From the NCBI RefSeq assembly GCF_030581075.1, contig NZ_JAUQSW010000013.1, positions 62,001 through 126,000 of the forward strand: 64,000 nt of DNA, read 5' to 3'. The translations under genes were made by a program, and so were the position numbers. The notes below the pieces were generated by a model. It did no database searches. It saw only the letters and a list, made by a program, of their open reading frames with translations, and was not told the origin of the DNA. The first letter of the stretch is position 1. Each line of letters begins with the position of its first letter. This DNA comes from Hymenobacter cheonanensis. GTDB lineage: Bacteria; Bacteroidota; Bacteroidia; Cytophagales; Hymenobacteraceae. This document shows positions 1 to 7,855 of this stretch, piece after piece.

Positions 1-774
1 CACCGGAAACGTGAGAATGCCCAGAATAGCCGTGATAAATAAGGCCCACACCGTGAGCGGCAGCTTGGTCATGCTCATGCCCTTGGTGCGCAGGTTGAGC
101 ACGGTGGTCACGTAGTTGACGCCGCCCAGCAGCGTGCTCACCACGAACAGCACCATGCTCACTAGCCACAGGGTCATGCCCAGGCCTGAGCCGTCGATGG
201 CCTGCGGCAGGGCCGAGAGCGGCGGGTACACCGTCCAGCCCGAGGCGGCGGGGCCGGTTTCGATAAAGAGCGAGGTGAACATGACGACCCCCGACAGGAA
301 AAAGAACCAGTACGAGAGCATGTTCATAAAGCCCGATGCCATATCGCGGGCCCCAATCTGCAAGGGAATGAGCAGGTTGGCAAACGTGCCGCTGAGCCCT
401 GCCGTGAGCACGAAAAACAGCATGATGGTGCCGTGCATCGTCACCAGGGCCAGGTAAAACTCGGGGTTGAGCTTACCGCCCTCAATCCACTTGCCCAGCA
501 GCGGCTTGAGCCACTCCAAGGTGGCCTCGGGCCAGCCCAATTGCAGCCGAAAAAGCGTGGAGAGCACCCCGCCCACCAGCGCCCAGAACATGCCCGTGAG
601 CAAAAACTGCCGGGCAATCATCTTGTGGTCCTGGCTGAACACGTACTTGAACAGCCAGTGCTGCGCCTCGTGGTGGTCGGGCCCGGCCAGGTGGTCGGCG
701 TGGGTAGTGGCCGGGGCGGCGGCCGTGCCGATGCCCCCCTGCGCCTGCGAGGAAGCCGTGAACTCAGTAGCCAT
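1..774 (-). CDS. ctaD: Cytochrome c oxidase subunit I, N-terminal part (cut by window edge)
   Basis: Catalytic haem-copper subunit of a terminal oxidase, which reduces oxygen to water in the inner membrane. The frame reads without a stop from the ATG at 774 to the window edge, giving 258 codons. The matrix-side motif FSQDHK (about residues 46-51) opens the first membrane segment. H114 in TMHGTIMLFF is the expected low-spin haem ligand. Several further hydrophobic segments follow (GTFANLLIPLQIGARD, then SYWFFFLSGVVMF). The binuclear-centre histidines lie outside the window. The N-terminal 30 or so residues form an extra Ala/His-rich extension. Family assignment is firm; the oxidase type is less certain. 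Confidence 0.93.
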   Translation of the reverse strand, partial: MATEFTASSQAQGGIGTAAAPATTHADHLAGPDHHEAQHWLFKYVFSQDHKMIARQFLLTGMFWALVGGVLSTLFRLQLGWPEATLEWLKPLLGKWIEGGKLNPEFYLALVTMHGTIMLFFVLTAGLSGTFANLLIPLQIGARDMASGFMNMLSYWFFFLSGVVMFTSLFIETGPAASGWTVYPPLSALPQAIDGSGLGMTLWLVSMVLFVVSTLLGGVNYVTTVLNLRTKGMSMTKLPLTVWALFITAILGILTFPV

Positions 775-851
775 AGCGTAGTGCAAATTGCCCCCGGCCG
801 GCCAGCGGCCCGCGCCAGGGAGTGGAAATAAAAGGGCGCCCTGGGGAGGAG

Positions 852-962
852 GTAGCGTGGACGTGGTAGTCCGAGCACGAGCGCAGCGAGCAGTTGCGGG
901 CGAACGATTTCCGATGCCGGCTGCTCGCTGCGCGAGTCCTCGGACTACCAAGCCCACGCTAC
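852..962. repeat. Long imperfect inverted repeat (42-bp arms, 27-bp spacer)
   Basis: The arms 852-893 and 921-962 are reverse complements with 5 mismatches in 42 positions. The element fills the gap between the oxidase start and the end of the AraC gene. It has no coding content and no T-run, so a simple terminator is unlikely. It resembles a dispersed REP- or MITE-like palindrome (inference); no second copy was noticed in this window. Confidence 0.75.
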
Positions 963-983
963 AGCAACTGGCCCAAGGCAAAC

Positions 984-1868
984 TTACCCGCCCGGTCTAC
1001 CGGGCAACTGGTCGTTTTCCAGGTTTTTCTGGTACAAAGCCGGGTTTTGGCGGTAGGCCCGGGGCGAGCAGCCCGCGTGCTGGCGGAAGAAGCGCCCGAA
1101 GTGCGAGGCCTCCTCGAAGCCCAGGGCATAGCCCACCTCAGCCACCGACAGGCCCGTGGTGCCCAGCAGGTGCCGGGCCTCGGCCAGCACCCGCGCCCCA
1201 ATAAGCTGGCGGGCGGGGCGGCCCAGGTGCTGGCGGCAGCAGGCGCAGAGGTGGTCGGGGCTCAGGTGCAGGCGGGCGGCGTAGTCGCGCACCGCGTGCA
1301 GGGTGCGAAAGTGCGCTTCCAGCAGCTGCGTAAACTGCCGGGCCACCGCCGCCCCCCTACCCCCCTGCGGGGCCGGCGCGGCCGGAAAAGCCAGCGCCAG
1401 CAGCAGGTGCAGGTAGGCGCGGGCCTGGGCGGGGTCGGCGGCCGGCTCGGCCAGGGTGCGGGCCAGGCCGCGCAGCAGGGCCGGCACTTCGGCCCGCTCG
1501 GCCGGGGGCAATACCAGCGCCCACGGCCCCGGCCCGACCGGCAGCCCCGGCGCGGGAAAGCTGGCCAGGTAGTAGTCGGCCAGAAAGCACACCACCTCGC
1601 CCCGGCAGCCCGCCGCCAGCGCCCAGCCCAGCACCGGCCCCGGCGGCAGCAGCACCAGCTGCCCCGGTTGCAGCGCCAGCGCCTGCCCCGGCAGGTGCAG
1701 CACGCCCGCGCCCCGCGCCACGTGCAGCAGCAGCCAGAAGCGGTGGGCGTGGGCCACGCCCGGCGCCCGGGCCGCCAAGGCTTCGAGGCGCTGCATCCGC
1801 AGCGGCTCGTCGGGCCGCCCAGTGGGGCACACCCGCCAGTCGAGCAGGGGAAAGGATGTGGGGTTCAT
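984..1868 (-). CDS. AraC family transcriptional regulator
   Basis: DNA-binding regulator of 294 residues. The N-terminal two thirds form an AraC-type sensor or dimerisation part of low complexity (Ala, Pro, Leu rich). The last hundred residues carry the two helix-turn-helix motifs: YAARLHLSPDHL for the first, and GLSVAEVGYALGFEEASHF followed by FRQHAGCSPRAYR for the second. The ATG at 1868 is the only well-placed start. It lies 41 bp after the lipoprotein gene on the same strand, so it may be the last gene of the sulfur cluster and regulate it, or may serve the oxidase. The effector is unknown. Confidence 0.88.
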   Translation of the reverse strand: MNPTSFPLLDWRVCPTGRPDEPLRMQRLEALAARAPGVAHAHRFWLLLHVARGAGVLHLPGQALALQPGQLVLLPPGPVLGWALAAGCRGEVVCFLADYYLASFPAPGLPVGPGPWALVLPPAERAEVPALLRGLARTLAEPAADPAQARAYLHLLLALAFPAAPAPQGGRGAAVARQFTQLLEAHFRTLHAVRDYAARLHLSPDHLCACCRQHLGRPARQLIGARVLAEARHLLGTTGLSVAEVGYALGFEEASHFGRFFRQHAGCSPRAYRQNPALYQKNLENDQLPGRPGG

Positions 1869-1909
1869 AGGAATGGGAGTTGGTGGAATAGCGCGCCAGG
1901 GCCTACCCC

Positions 1910-3112
1910 CTAGGGGGCGGGCGTCAGCAGCTGGCCGTTGGCCACGGGGCTGATTTGCAGTACCTGGGTGGCGCTGCCGGTCTTGCCCGCGTTGTCCACC
2001 ACGGCGGCCTTTACCGTGACGCTGGTTTTGCCGGCCGGCAGCTGCAGGGTGCCGCCCACCGTCCAGCCGAAGGTGGTGCGCACGTAACCGCTAGGGTCCA
2101 TCTCACTGCCGGCCGTGTTAAAGACCGGGGCCAGGTTGCCGCCGGCCGCAATGACGTTGCCGTTGGGTTGCAGCAGCGGCACATCGAAGGTCACCACCAG
2201 GCCCGGCGCGTAGCGGTTCGGCCCCTTCGACGACTGGGTGCCGTCCACGATGGTGCCGCGGTCGGCATCGGCCTTGCCCAGGGCGTTCTCGTTCACCCCG
2301 ATGCCGTTCTTCGACTTATCGAGGGCCGACACCTGCACAAAGAACAGTGCGCCCTGGCTGGGCGGCGTGGGCAGCACGCCCGCCGTCTGGATGCCGGGGC
2401 TGATGCTGCTGCCCGTGCGCGGGGCCAGCAGCGTCACCGTGGGGCCAGCCGGGTCGTCGGCGCCGGGCGTGAGGGTCGTAGTGAGCGGGGCCGGCGTGAG
2501 AGCCTGGCCGCTGGCGGCCCCGCCGGGGCCGGTGCCCACGCTTACTTTTTGGGTGGTCGTGGTAGTGCGCCCCGAACGGTCCTTGATGGCGGCCGTAAGG
2601 TTGAAGCTGGTGGTGCCGGCGGGCAGCGACTCCAGCACGTGCCAGCTCACCCAGGTCGTGACGCCGGGACCGGGCGTGTCGTCGGTGCCCGCGATGTTGA
2701 AGAGCGAGGCCAGGTTGGTGCCTTTGGCGATGACCACGCCCGCCGGGTTGGTCAGGTCCACGTCGAGGCTCACCGTGAGGCCGGGCAGGTTCACGTTGGG
2801 GCTGCCCACGGCGGCGGCGTTGCGGATGTTGAGGCCTTCCTTGGTGGGGATGGTCACCGTGTCCTGGGTCACGATTTCCAGGTTTACTAGGAAACCCGCC
2901 CCATCGAAGCTGCCCGCCCCGGTGCGGCCCACGCCGGGGGCTACCACGGCCCCGGCCACGGGCGACACGATGTGCAGCAGCGGCGAGGTATCGGCGGCCT
3001 GGGTATCGTCTTTTTTGCACCCAGCCAGCAGGGTAACGCCGCCCAGCAGGGCCGTGGCTAGCCCTAGGGCCAGCCGGCGCGGGGCGCTCGTAGAGGTGGA
3101 GAGAATAGTCAT
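1910..3112 (-). CDS. Putative lipoprotein with internally duplicated domain
   Basis: Exported lipoprotein of 400 residues. The N-terminus has a signal peptide and lipobox LLAG-C32. Two halves of about 160-170 residues look alike: each starts with a hydrophobic strand plus Pro/Gly turn (HIVSPVAGAVVAPG and VTLLAPRTGSSISPG), contains a PGL(T/V)V(S/T)xDVxLxxPxG segment, and ends in Thr/Ser-rich beta-like strands. This suggests two immunoglobulin-like domains. No catalytic motif was recognised. It is the downstream partner of the two solute-binding proteins on the same strand. Function unknown; a surface-exposed binding or scaffold protein is a guess. Confidence 0.7.
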   Translation of the reverse strand: MTILSTSTSAPRRLALGLATALLGGVTLLAGCKKDDTQAADTSPLLHIVSPVAGAVVAPGVGRTGAGSFDGAGFLVNLEIVTQDTVTIPTKEGLNIRNAAAVGSPNVNLPGLTVSLDVDLTNPAGVVIAKGTNLASLFNIAGTDDTPGPGVTTWVSWHVLESLPAGTTSFNLTAAIKDRSGRTTTTTQKVSVGTGPGGAASGQALTPAPLTTTLTPGADDPAGPTVTLLAPRTGSSISPGIQTAGVLPTPPSQGALFFVQVSALDKSKNGIGVNENALGKADADRGTIVDGTQSSKGPNRYAPGLVVTFDVPLLQPNGNVIAAGGNLAPVFNTAGSEMDPSGYVRTTFGWTVGGTLQLPAGKTSVTVKAAVVDNAGKTGSATQVLQISPVANGQLLTPAP

Positions 3113-3173
3113 GTTAGGAAAGGAGTGAATGGGTGAGCGGGAAGAAAAAACGATGCTGTTGGGGGCCTACCCC

Positions 3174-3959
3174 CTATTCCCACCCATTGCGACGAAAAAT
3201 GGCGTGGCCCTCGGCCGACTTCAGAAAGGCCACGAACTGCCGGGCGGTGGCCGCCTGGGTGGTGCGCTGGGTCAGGGCAATGGGCGTGCCCCGGCTCACG
3301 CGCTGGGCGCGGGGCAGGCGCACCAGGGCCGAGCCGGGCAGGCGCGGCTGCCATGAGGCGTAGGTTATCCAGGCGTCGTAGGCCTGGGGCTGCTGCTGCC
3401 AGAGGGCCACGGCCTCGGCGCTGGTCTTAACGGAGGTGCGGGTATTGTGCTGGAGGTTGGCGATGAGGGCCGGGGTGCGGGCCATATCCTCGGTCATGCC
3501 CATCTGGCCGGCCCCGTTCACGTCGAGCAGGCGCACGCCTTCCTTGGTCAGGTCTTCGAGGCGCTTGATGTGCAGGGGATTGCCCGTGCGCACCAGCACC
3601 GCCGATGCGCGGGCGTAGAGGCTGGTGCGGCTGGCCTCGTCCACCAGGCCGGGGTGGGCCAGCGCAGTTTGGGTGAGCATGTACTCGGCCCCGCCGTACA
3701 CCAGGTCGGCATCCTGCGCGGCCTGGGGTAGCCACTGCGGCTCGGGGCCGGCGGTTACTTCCACGGCCAGGCCGGTTTGCTTGGTGAAAGCGGCAGCGCA
3801 CTCCTTCATAGCCGTGGCCGGGCCGCCGGGGCCGTACACGCGCAGCGGGGGAGTCGAAAGCGGCGGGGCCGACTGGGCCAGGGCCGGCGCGGCTAATAAC
3901 GTAGTGAGCATAAGGCAGCGGGCAACCCGGCCGAGCCGGGGGCGAAACAGGGTTTGCAT
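3174..3959 (-). CDS. AcfC-like periplasmic solute-binding protein
   Basis: Secreted ABC-type binding-protein fold of 261 residues. A signal peptide runs to about residue 29 (LLAAPALAQ). The mature start LRVYGPGGPATAMKECA, followed by VEVTAGPEPQWL and DADLVYGGAEYMLT, matches the accessory colonization factor AcfC group, relatives of sulfate and molybdate binding proteins. The last part (ARQFVAFLKSAEGHAIF) is the usual C-terminal helix of this fold. No permease or ATPase gene is nearby, so it may deliver or sense a ligand rather than serve a transporter. Genes for DsrE- and TsdA-like proteins upstream suggest a sulfur oxyanion ligand (inference). Confidence 0.8.
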   Translation of the reverse strand: MQTLFRPRLGRVARCLMLTTLLAAPALAQSAPPLSTPPLRVYGPGGPATAMKECAAAFTKQTGLAVEVTAGPEPQWLPQAAQDADLVYGGAEYMLTQTALAHPGLVDEASRTSLYARASAVLVRTGNPLHIKRLEDLTKEGVRLLDVNGAGQMGMTEDMARTPALIANLQHNTRTSVKTSAEAVALWQQQPQAYDAWITYASWQPRLPGSALVRLPRAQRVSRGTPIALTQRTTQAATARQFVAFLKSAEGHAIFRRNGWE

Positions 3960-3973
3960 GACGAAAAAAGCGG

Positions 3974-4936
3974 TTAGTTGGCCGGGGGCAGGAAGCCGTA
4001 CTTGCGGTACACGGCCTGCCCGGCGGGGCTGGTGAGGAAGGCCACGAAGTCCTCGGCGGCCTGGGCGTGGGGCGCGGCTTTCAGCACCCCGGCCACGTAG
4101 TTGGCCGTGATGTTTTCCTTAGCCGGAATCTCGATGTTCTCCACCGGGTGGCCCAGCATTTTCTGGTAAAACGCCTCCGTGTACCACACCGGGGCGGCAT
4201 CCGACTGGTCATAGAGCACGCGCATGGGCGACTGCCGGTGGTGAATTTGGGTCAGAAACGTGCTGCCCGCCTGCACTTTGGTGGTCATCACGGCCGTTTT
4301 GAGGGCCGCGCCGCCGGCCTTCTCATACGATTCCTCGATGCGCTTGCCGATGCCCTCCCACTCGGGGTTGGGCATGCTCACCCGCACCTCGGGGCGGCCC
4401 AGGTCGCGCAGGCTCTGTACCTTTTTGGGGTTGCCCTGGCGCACCAGGATGGCCAGCCGGTTTTGGGCGTAGCTGCTGGTGCGGGCAAACCACTCGGGGG
4501 TCATGTCCATCCGGCTTTTGCCGGCCGCGTACACGTCGGGCTTGAGGGCGATGCGTAGGTTGCCCACCACCAGGGCCCCACCCTGCTCAATCTGCTTGGC
4601 CAGGATGCCAGGGGGTAGGGTTTCGACGAAGATGCGCTGGTACTGGGGGTAGGCCTTACGAAATTCGCGCAGCAAGTCATCGAGCACCATAAACTGGTTG
4701 CCGCCAAAAAACACCACCAGCTGCGGGTCCACCACGTCGCCGTAGAGGTCGGGCACGTTGTCGATGCCGGGCACCGTGAAGGCCTCGCCGGTTTGGAACG
4801 GCGCGTTCCAGGGCGGGTCGAAGCTGTGGGCCGCGTCGGGCGGGGCGGGCTTTTGAATGGGCATGGCTTGGGCGAACGCGGCGGCCGGGGCCAGCGTGAG
4901 CGCGGCCAGGGCGAGCAGGTGGAGGAGGCGTTTCAT
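3974..4936 (-). CDS. ModA-like periplasmic substrate-binding protein
   Basis: Second ABC-type binding protein (320 residues), signal peptide ending near residue 23 (AAAFAQA). The core FFGGNQFMVLDDLLREF, the NRLAILVRQGNPKKV hinge region and the C-terminal AEDFVAFLTSPAGQAVYRKY are typical of the molybdate/tungstate-binding ModA family. It lies 14 bp upstream of the AcfC-like gene on the same strand and 27 bp downstream of the DsrE-like gene, so co-transcription is likely. As with its neighbour, no ModB or ModC is present. The ligand could be molybdate, sulfate, thiosulfate or a related oxyanion; the sequence does not decide. Confidence 0.82.
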   Translation of the reverse strand: MKRLLHLLALAALTLAPAAAFAQAMPIQKPAPPDAAHSFDPPWNAPFQTGEAFTVPGIDNVPDLYGDVVDPQLVVFFGGNQFMVLDDLLREFRKAYPQYQRIFVETLPPGILAKQIEQGGALVVGNLRIALKPDVYAAGKSRMDMTPEWFARTSSYAQNRLAILVRQGNPKKVQSLRDLGRPEVRVSMPNPEWEGIGKRIEESYEKAGGAALKTAVMTTKVQAGSTFLTQIHHRQSPMRVLYDQSDAAPVWYTEAFYQKMLGHPVENIEIPAKENITANYVAGVLKAAPHAQAAEDFVAFLTSPAGQAVYRKYGFLPPAN

Positions 4937-4963
4937 GGGCGTGGCTAGGGGCGAACGAGCGCT

Positions 4964-5443
4964 TTAGGGGTGCACCAGCGACCAGCCCTGGGCCTGCCGG
5001 ATTATAAGCTCCCCGTTGCCGCTGGGCACGTAGGCGATGAGCGGCAGCAGCTCGTCCTTGCTTATCTTCTTCTCCTTGAGCGTATTCAGGCACTGCGCCA
5101 GGATAACGCCCTGCTGCTTGAGGGCCGTGAGCTGCGCCTCGTAGGGCTGGTCCTTGCGGTAGAGCGTGGTGCCGTTGCCAAAGGCAATCAGCTCGATGGT
5201 CACCTTGCCTTTCAAGCGGGTGTCGGCCAGCGCGTTGCTGATGTTGCGCAGCGTCTGCTGAATCAGCTTGAGGTCGTCGCTGTCGAGCTGGTAGATGGCG
5301 TTGTAGTGCGCCAGGTCGGCGGTGGCCCCGGCGAAGGTGCCTTTCTGAAAGGCTTCGGCATCGTGCATGGCAGCGGGAGTTTGGGCGTGGCTGGAAAAGG
5401 CGAGGCCGGCGGCGAGCGCGGCGGTCAGCATCAGGGTTTTCAT
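4964..5443 (-). CDS. Exported DsrE-family protein
   Basis: 159 residues with a clear signal peptide (MKTLMLTAALAAGLAFSSHAQ). The rest matches the small DsrE/DsrF-like sulfur-relay fold: strand KVTIELIAFGNGTTLY, then YEAQLTALKQQGVILAQCLNTL with a conserved Cys in the position typical of this fold, then LPLIAYVPSGNGELIIRQAQGW. The family handles sulfur transfer in sulfur oxidation. Here the protein is predicted to be periplasmic and to work with the TsdA-like cytochrome encoded directly upstream. Substrate and partner are inferred from context only. Confidence 0.82.
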   Translation of the reverse strand: MKTLMLTAALAAGLAFSSHAQTPAAMHDAEAFQKGTFAGATADLAHYNAIYQLDSDDLKLIQQTLRNISNALADTRLKGKVTIELIAFGNGTTLYRKDQPYEAQLTALKQQGVILAQCLNTLKEKKISKDELLPLIAYVPSGNGELIIRQAQGWSLVHP

Positions 5444-5481
5444 GAGCAGGAATTTGTGCTAAAATGTTTGCTACGACGCGG

Positions 5482-6573
5482 TTACTCCGCGCCCTTCTTG
5501 CCCTGGCTCATGGCCGCGTAGGGTCCGAACTGGTGCTGGTGCTGGGTAAACTGGTCGGCGTAAGGGGGGTAGGGGCAATCGACGGGCTTCTTGCTCAGGT
5601 CGGGGTAGTCCTTTTCGAGGTGGGCCATGCGGGGCCGGGGCATCGAGTTGATGAAGGCCGCGATGTCGTAGGCATCGGCATCGGAGAGAATGGTGTGCTC
5701 GGCGGTGGCCCCGAAGGGCATGTTGGCCTTGATAAAGCGGGCCGCCGTTTGCAGGCGGTGCATGCCGGCCCCGTCGTTGTAGCTGTCGGGCCCCCACAGG
5801 GGCGGGTACTGGTACTGCGCGTCGGAGCTGGCGCGCTGGCCCTGGCCGCCCGCCCCGTGGCAGCTGGCACACTGCTGGGAATACAGTACTTTGCCCTGCC
5901 CCAGGTCGGCCGCCCGGTTCGGAAACGTGACTTTTACGAAGCTCTGGCCCTTCACCTTCTCCCCCACCGGCACCTGGCGGCCCAGCCACTTCATGTAGGT
6001 CACCAGGGCCTTCATCTCCTTGCCGTCGAGGGGCAGCGGGCGGCCGTTGAGGCTGCGGGTCATGCACCCGTTGATGCGGTCTTCGAGGGTGCTGATGGCG
6101 TTTTCGCGGCCTTTATAAGTGGGGTAGATGCCCCAGATGCCCACGTAGGGGGCCGAAAAGGCCTTTTGGCCGGCTTGCAGGTGGCAGTTCTGGCAGGCCA
6201 GGTTGCTGCCCGCCAGGCGCAGTAGCGGGTCTTTCACTTGGGGGCCCAGGTACTGCGGGGTGTGGGCAATCAGCTCGTGGCCGTAGCGAATCAGCTCGCC
6301 CTCGGGGTTGTGTTTTACGCTGTCGAGCAGGAACCGGGCCGGGGCGAAGAAATTGACGGACTGCTTCGGGGCCGCCCCAGCCCCTGCAACCGGCGCGGCC
6401 GCCGTAGCGGCCAGCGGCGCGGCGGGCTGGGGCGGAAACACCAGCAGGTAGGCCGTCACGGCCACTACCAGCACCAGCAGGCCGGTGAGCCAGGTCAGCA
6501 GGCCGGCTACTTTCACAAACACCTGCTTGTCTTCGGGTTGCAGACGGGGGGTAGGGTCAGGAAACGTGGCCAT
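5482..6573 (-). CDS. tsdA: Dihaem c-type cytochrome, TsdA (thiosulfate dehydrogenase)-like
   Basis: 363-residue membrane-anchored dihaem cytochrome. A single membrane segment spans about residues 24-46 and the rest faces the periplasm. Haem-binding CxxCH motifs are at C127-H131 (ACQNCH) and C235-H239 (QCASCH). Between them, EDRINGC170MTRSLNGRPL resembles the conserved block of thiosulfate dehydrogenases, whose Cys ligates the active-site haem. TsdA couples two thiosulfates to tetrathionate. Context (DsrE-like protein, oxyanion-binding proteins, YeiH-type exporter) supports sulfur chemistry. It could be another SoxA/TsdA-type dihaem cytochrome, so the gene name is tentative. Confidence 0.8.
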   Translation of the reverse strand: MATFPDPTPRLQPEDKQVFVKVAGLLTWLTGLLVLVVAVTAYLLVFPPQPAAPLAATAAAPVAGAGAAPKQSVNFFAPARFLLDSVKHNPEGELIRYGHELIAHTPQYLGPQVKDPLLRLAGSNLACQNCHLQAGQKAFSAPYVGIWGIYPTYKGRENAISTLEDRINGCMTRSLNGRPLPLDGKEMKALVTYMKWLGRQVPVGEKVKGQSFVKVTFPNRAADLGQGKVLYSQQCASCHGAGGQGQRASSDAQYQYPPLWGPDSYNDGAGMHRLQTAARFIKANMPFGATAEHTILSDADAYDIAAFINSMPRPRMAHLEKDYPDLSKKPVDCPYPPYADQFTQHQHQFGPYAAMSQGKKGAE

Positions 6574-6667
6574 GGCGGAGAGGATTGCTAAGAGAGCCTG
6601 TTTATCAGCGGGCTATTACCCGTATTGGCCGGGCCAGCAGCACTCGCCACCGGCCCGGCGCACCAGC

Positions 6668-7765
6668 CTAGACGGCGTGCAGAATGACGTAGAGCGAGGC
6701 GGTCGAAATCACCACCCACAGCAGGATGCCCAGCACGTAGGGCTTGATGCCCACCGACTTCACGACCTTAGCCGACAGCCCCGCGCCGATGAAAAACAGC
6801 GTGACCGTGAGGCCGATTTTGGCCAGGTTCACCATCACCGGCCCCAGGGGCTTGGCGGCGGGCACGAAGGTGTTGACCAGCATAGCCAGAATGAAGCCGA
6901 AGATGAAGTAGGGAATCTTGATTTTAACGCCTTTCTGCTTGAAAATCATGGCCGTGCCGATGGCCACCGGGATAATCCAGAGCGCCCGCGCCAGCTTCAC
7001 GGTGGTGGCTACTTCGAGCGCCTGGTTGCCGTAGGCGGCCGCCGCGCCCACTACCGACGAGGTATCGTGAATGGCGATGGCGCACCAGAGGCCGAACTGA
7101 TTCTGGCTCATGTGCAGGGCGTGGCCGATGGGCGGAAAGGCAAACAGCGCAATGGCATTGAGCACGAACACCGTGCCCAGGCCCACCGACATTTCCTCGT
7201 CCTTGGCCCGCAGCACCGGCCCGATGGCCGCGATGGCCGAGCCGCCGCAGATAGCAGTGCCGCACGAAATCAGGTGCACCACGTGCTTGCCCAGACCCAG
7301 CCACTTACCGACGAAGTAGCCCAGAAACAGCGTGCCGAAGATGGACACCACTGTAAACAAAATGCCTTCCTTGCCGGCCTGCACCGCCGCGTGGGCATTC
7401 ATACCAAAGCCCAGGCCAATCACCGAGAATTGCAGCAGCTTGTGGGTGAAGGCTTTGGTGTGGCTGGTGAAGGGGTTACCCACTGTTTGGGCCAGCACCA
7501 GCCCTAGGGCCAGGGCGATGGGCGGCGAGGCCCAGGGCGTGAGGCAGAACACCAGAAACAGCCCGAACACCACCTGCCGCAAGGTGAAGTCCTGGCCGAA
7601 AGCCACGCGGGGCGTGTGCAGGTGGCGGAAGATGCCGGTGGTATTTACCCCTTCATCAAGGGCGGCGGCGGCGTGGTCCTGCTCGGCCGGCGAGGCGAAG
7701 AGCATCGGCTCGGCGCTGTGCTCAGGCTGCGGAGTAGGAGGCGCGGGAGTGGTGAGGTGGCTCAT
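6668..7765 (-). CDS. YeiH-family putative sulfur-oxyanion exporter (UPF0324)
   Basis: Polytopic inner-membrane protein of 365 residues with about ten hydrophobic segments. The family signature SCGTAICGGSAIAAIGPV is present near residues 165-180, and AIHDTSSVVGAA follows in the next segment pair. YeiH proteins are annotated as putative sulfate or sulfite exporters and are often controlled by a neighbouring LysR regulator such as YeiE. The N-terminal 50 residues are hydrophilic, longer than usual. An operator-like motif lies at 7831-7855, 66 bp upstream. It heads the minus-strand sulfur cluster. Substrate is inferred. Confidence 0.85.
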   Translation of the reverse strand: MSHLTTPAPPTPQPEHSAEPMLFASPAEQDHAAAALDEGVNTTGIFRHLHTPRVAFGQDFTLRQVVFGLFLVFCLTPWASPPIALALGLVLAQTVGNPFTSHTKAFTHKLLQFSVIGLGFGMNAHAAVQAGKEGILFTVVSIFGTLFLGYFVGKWLGLGKHVVHLISCGTAICGGSAIAAIGPVLRAKDEEMSVGLGTVFVLNAIALFAFPPIGHALHMSQNQFGLWCAIAIHDTSSVVGAAAAYGNQALEVATTVKLARALWIIPVAIGTAMIFKQKGVKIKIPYFIFGFILAMLVNTFVPAAKPLGPVMVNLAKIGLTVTLFFIGAGLSAKVVKSVGIKPYVLGILLWVVISTASLYVILHAV

Positions 7766-7830
7766 GGGGAAGTGGTTGTTATCTGGAGCAAATTTACGGC
7801 GCTTACCCCTTACTAGTTTATCTCAAAATG

Positions 7831-7855
7831 TTATGTCGAATAACCAATGGTTATG
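7831..7855 (-). promoter_or_regulatory. Operator-like motif, copy A (upstream of yeiH-like gene)
   Basis: TTAT-N5-ATAACC-N4-GTTATG. It contains two overlapping inverted repeats, GTTAT-N5-ATAAC and ATAACC-N3-GGTTAT, set about one helical turn apart. It overlaps the last codons of the HTH-less LysR gene and lies 66 bp upstream of the exporter start. Three similar copies occur at 8646, 9305 and 9927. Probable LysR-type binding site (inference). Confidence 0.65.

Noticed and set aside
894..1913. 339-residue plus-strand open frame opposite the AraC gene
   Set aside because: Arg/Gln/Gly-rich antisense product; AraC motifs are on the minus strand.
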